In this document: positions 60,830 to 61,104 of the stretch, piece by piece
Position numbering within the stretch: position 1 is the stretch's first letter
Layout of the letters: every line of letters starts with the position of its first letter
Assembly (NCBI GenBank): GCA_966211965.1
Contig: CBIHON010000031.1
Location: forward strand, 1-61,104
DNA from: CBIHON01 sp966211965
GTDB lineage: Bacteria; Pseudomonadota; Gammaproteobacteria; Burkholderiales; Burkholderiaceae_D
Length of the DNA: 61,104 nucleotides
Reading direction: 5' to 3'
Notes under the pieces: model-generated
Database searches by the model: none
What the model was told of the DNA's origin: nothing
Seen by the model: only the letters and a program-made list of their open reading frames with translations
Translations under genes and position numbers: made by a program

Positions 60830-61104
60830 GCAAGAAAGAGCGTTTAGCAGTGAGCGAGTTGCGCGTCGGAACTCGAGGTAATTCGAGTGTAAAACCGTCT
60901 CAAACAAAACGATTTGACGGCGACACGCAGCACTGCAGGTGTCTGGTGCGCAAGTGGAAGAGTTCTTTAACAATTAACAGCCGATAAGTGTGGGCGCTTG
61001 ATGGAGTGCCGCGATGCTTGCGTAAGCGAGATTGCGAAACTTTACATATATCAAGTGCTCACAAGGAATAAGGAAGGAATGCTCGCAAGAGCAAACCTGT
61101 CAGT
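60830..61104 (+). ncRNA. rRNA operon leader with boxA
   Basis: The region runs from the rrn promoter to the window edge. AGTTCTTTAACAATT (60961-60975) matches the boxA antitermination signal found before 16S genes. A stem upstream (CCGTC / GACGG, 60896-60919) is a boxB-like candidate. The following ACAGCCGATAAGTGTGGGCG and ATATATCAAGTGCTCACAAG stretches are typical of Burkholderiales 16S leaders. The 16S gene is not reached; it should start within a short distance beyond 61104. Confidence 0.82.

Overview
The window looks like chromosomal DNA of a GC-rich betaproteobacterium, most likely Burkholderiales and perhaps Oxalobacteraceae (Herbaspirillum, Collimonas, Janthinobacterium or Massilia type). 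This rests on gene content, on the 7TMR-DISM, MCE and YhaN/YhaO families, and on a Burkholderiales-style ribosomal RNA leader at the right edge. No sequence search could be run, so the taxonomic call is an inference.

Layout. 0.2-0.9 kb holds a small secreted repeat protein with an amyloid-like pattern. 1.3-8.0 kb is a plus-strand operon for the methylaspartate route of glutamate breakdown: B12-dependent glutamate mutase (S, L and E components), methylaspartate ammonia-lyase, a class III CoA-transferase and a CitE-like lyase. 8.0-20.7 kb is a tightly overlapping minus-strand operon: fatty acyl-AMP ligase, acyl-CoA dehydrogenase homologue, acyl carrier protein, single-module NRPS (C-A-T-TE), SRPBCC protein, an RND/MMPL transporter fused to a LolA-like domain, and an outer-membrane protein. 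It reads as a complete pathway to make and export an acylated amino acid, and is the strongest candidate for an undescribed system. 21-30.6 kb carries a patatin-like lipase with membrane segments, a Tim44-like protein, a GNAT enzyme, a LysR/MBL/DsbA group, and an MCE lipid-transport operon (permease, MCE protein, lipoprotein) with no ATPase. 30.7-39.6 kb carries the SbcCD-like YhaN/YhaO pair and a response regulator facing a large hybrid kinase.

From about 39.8 kb to the right edge the DNA is a patchwork. It contains a truncated PP-loop gene, five long palindromic elements in four terminal-repeat families, a TetR unit with a clear operator, a secreted protease-lectin, an epimerase/glycosyltransferase pair, a large secreted propeller-like protein, a guanidine-II riboswitch with its exporter, a GST/HxlR pair, a DinB protein, a broken IS3 element and a CbpA-type co-chaperone.

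The last 4 kb hold a tRNA-Phe-like gene with an abnormal 5' half, an apparent Tn7-type transposon end with three transposase-site-like repeats, a minus-strand array of three small genes separated by integron attC sites (no integrase seen), an intact-looking IS3-family element, and finally the promoter and antitermination leader of an rRNA operon whose 16S gene must begin just beyond the window.
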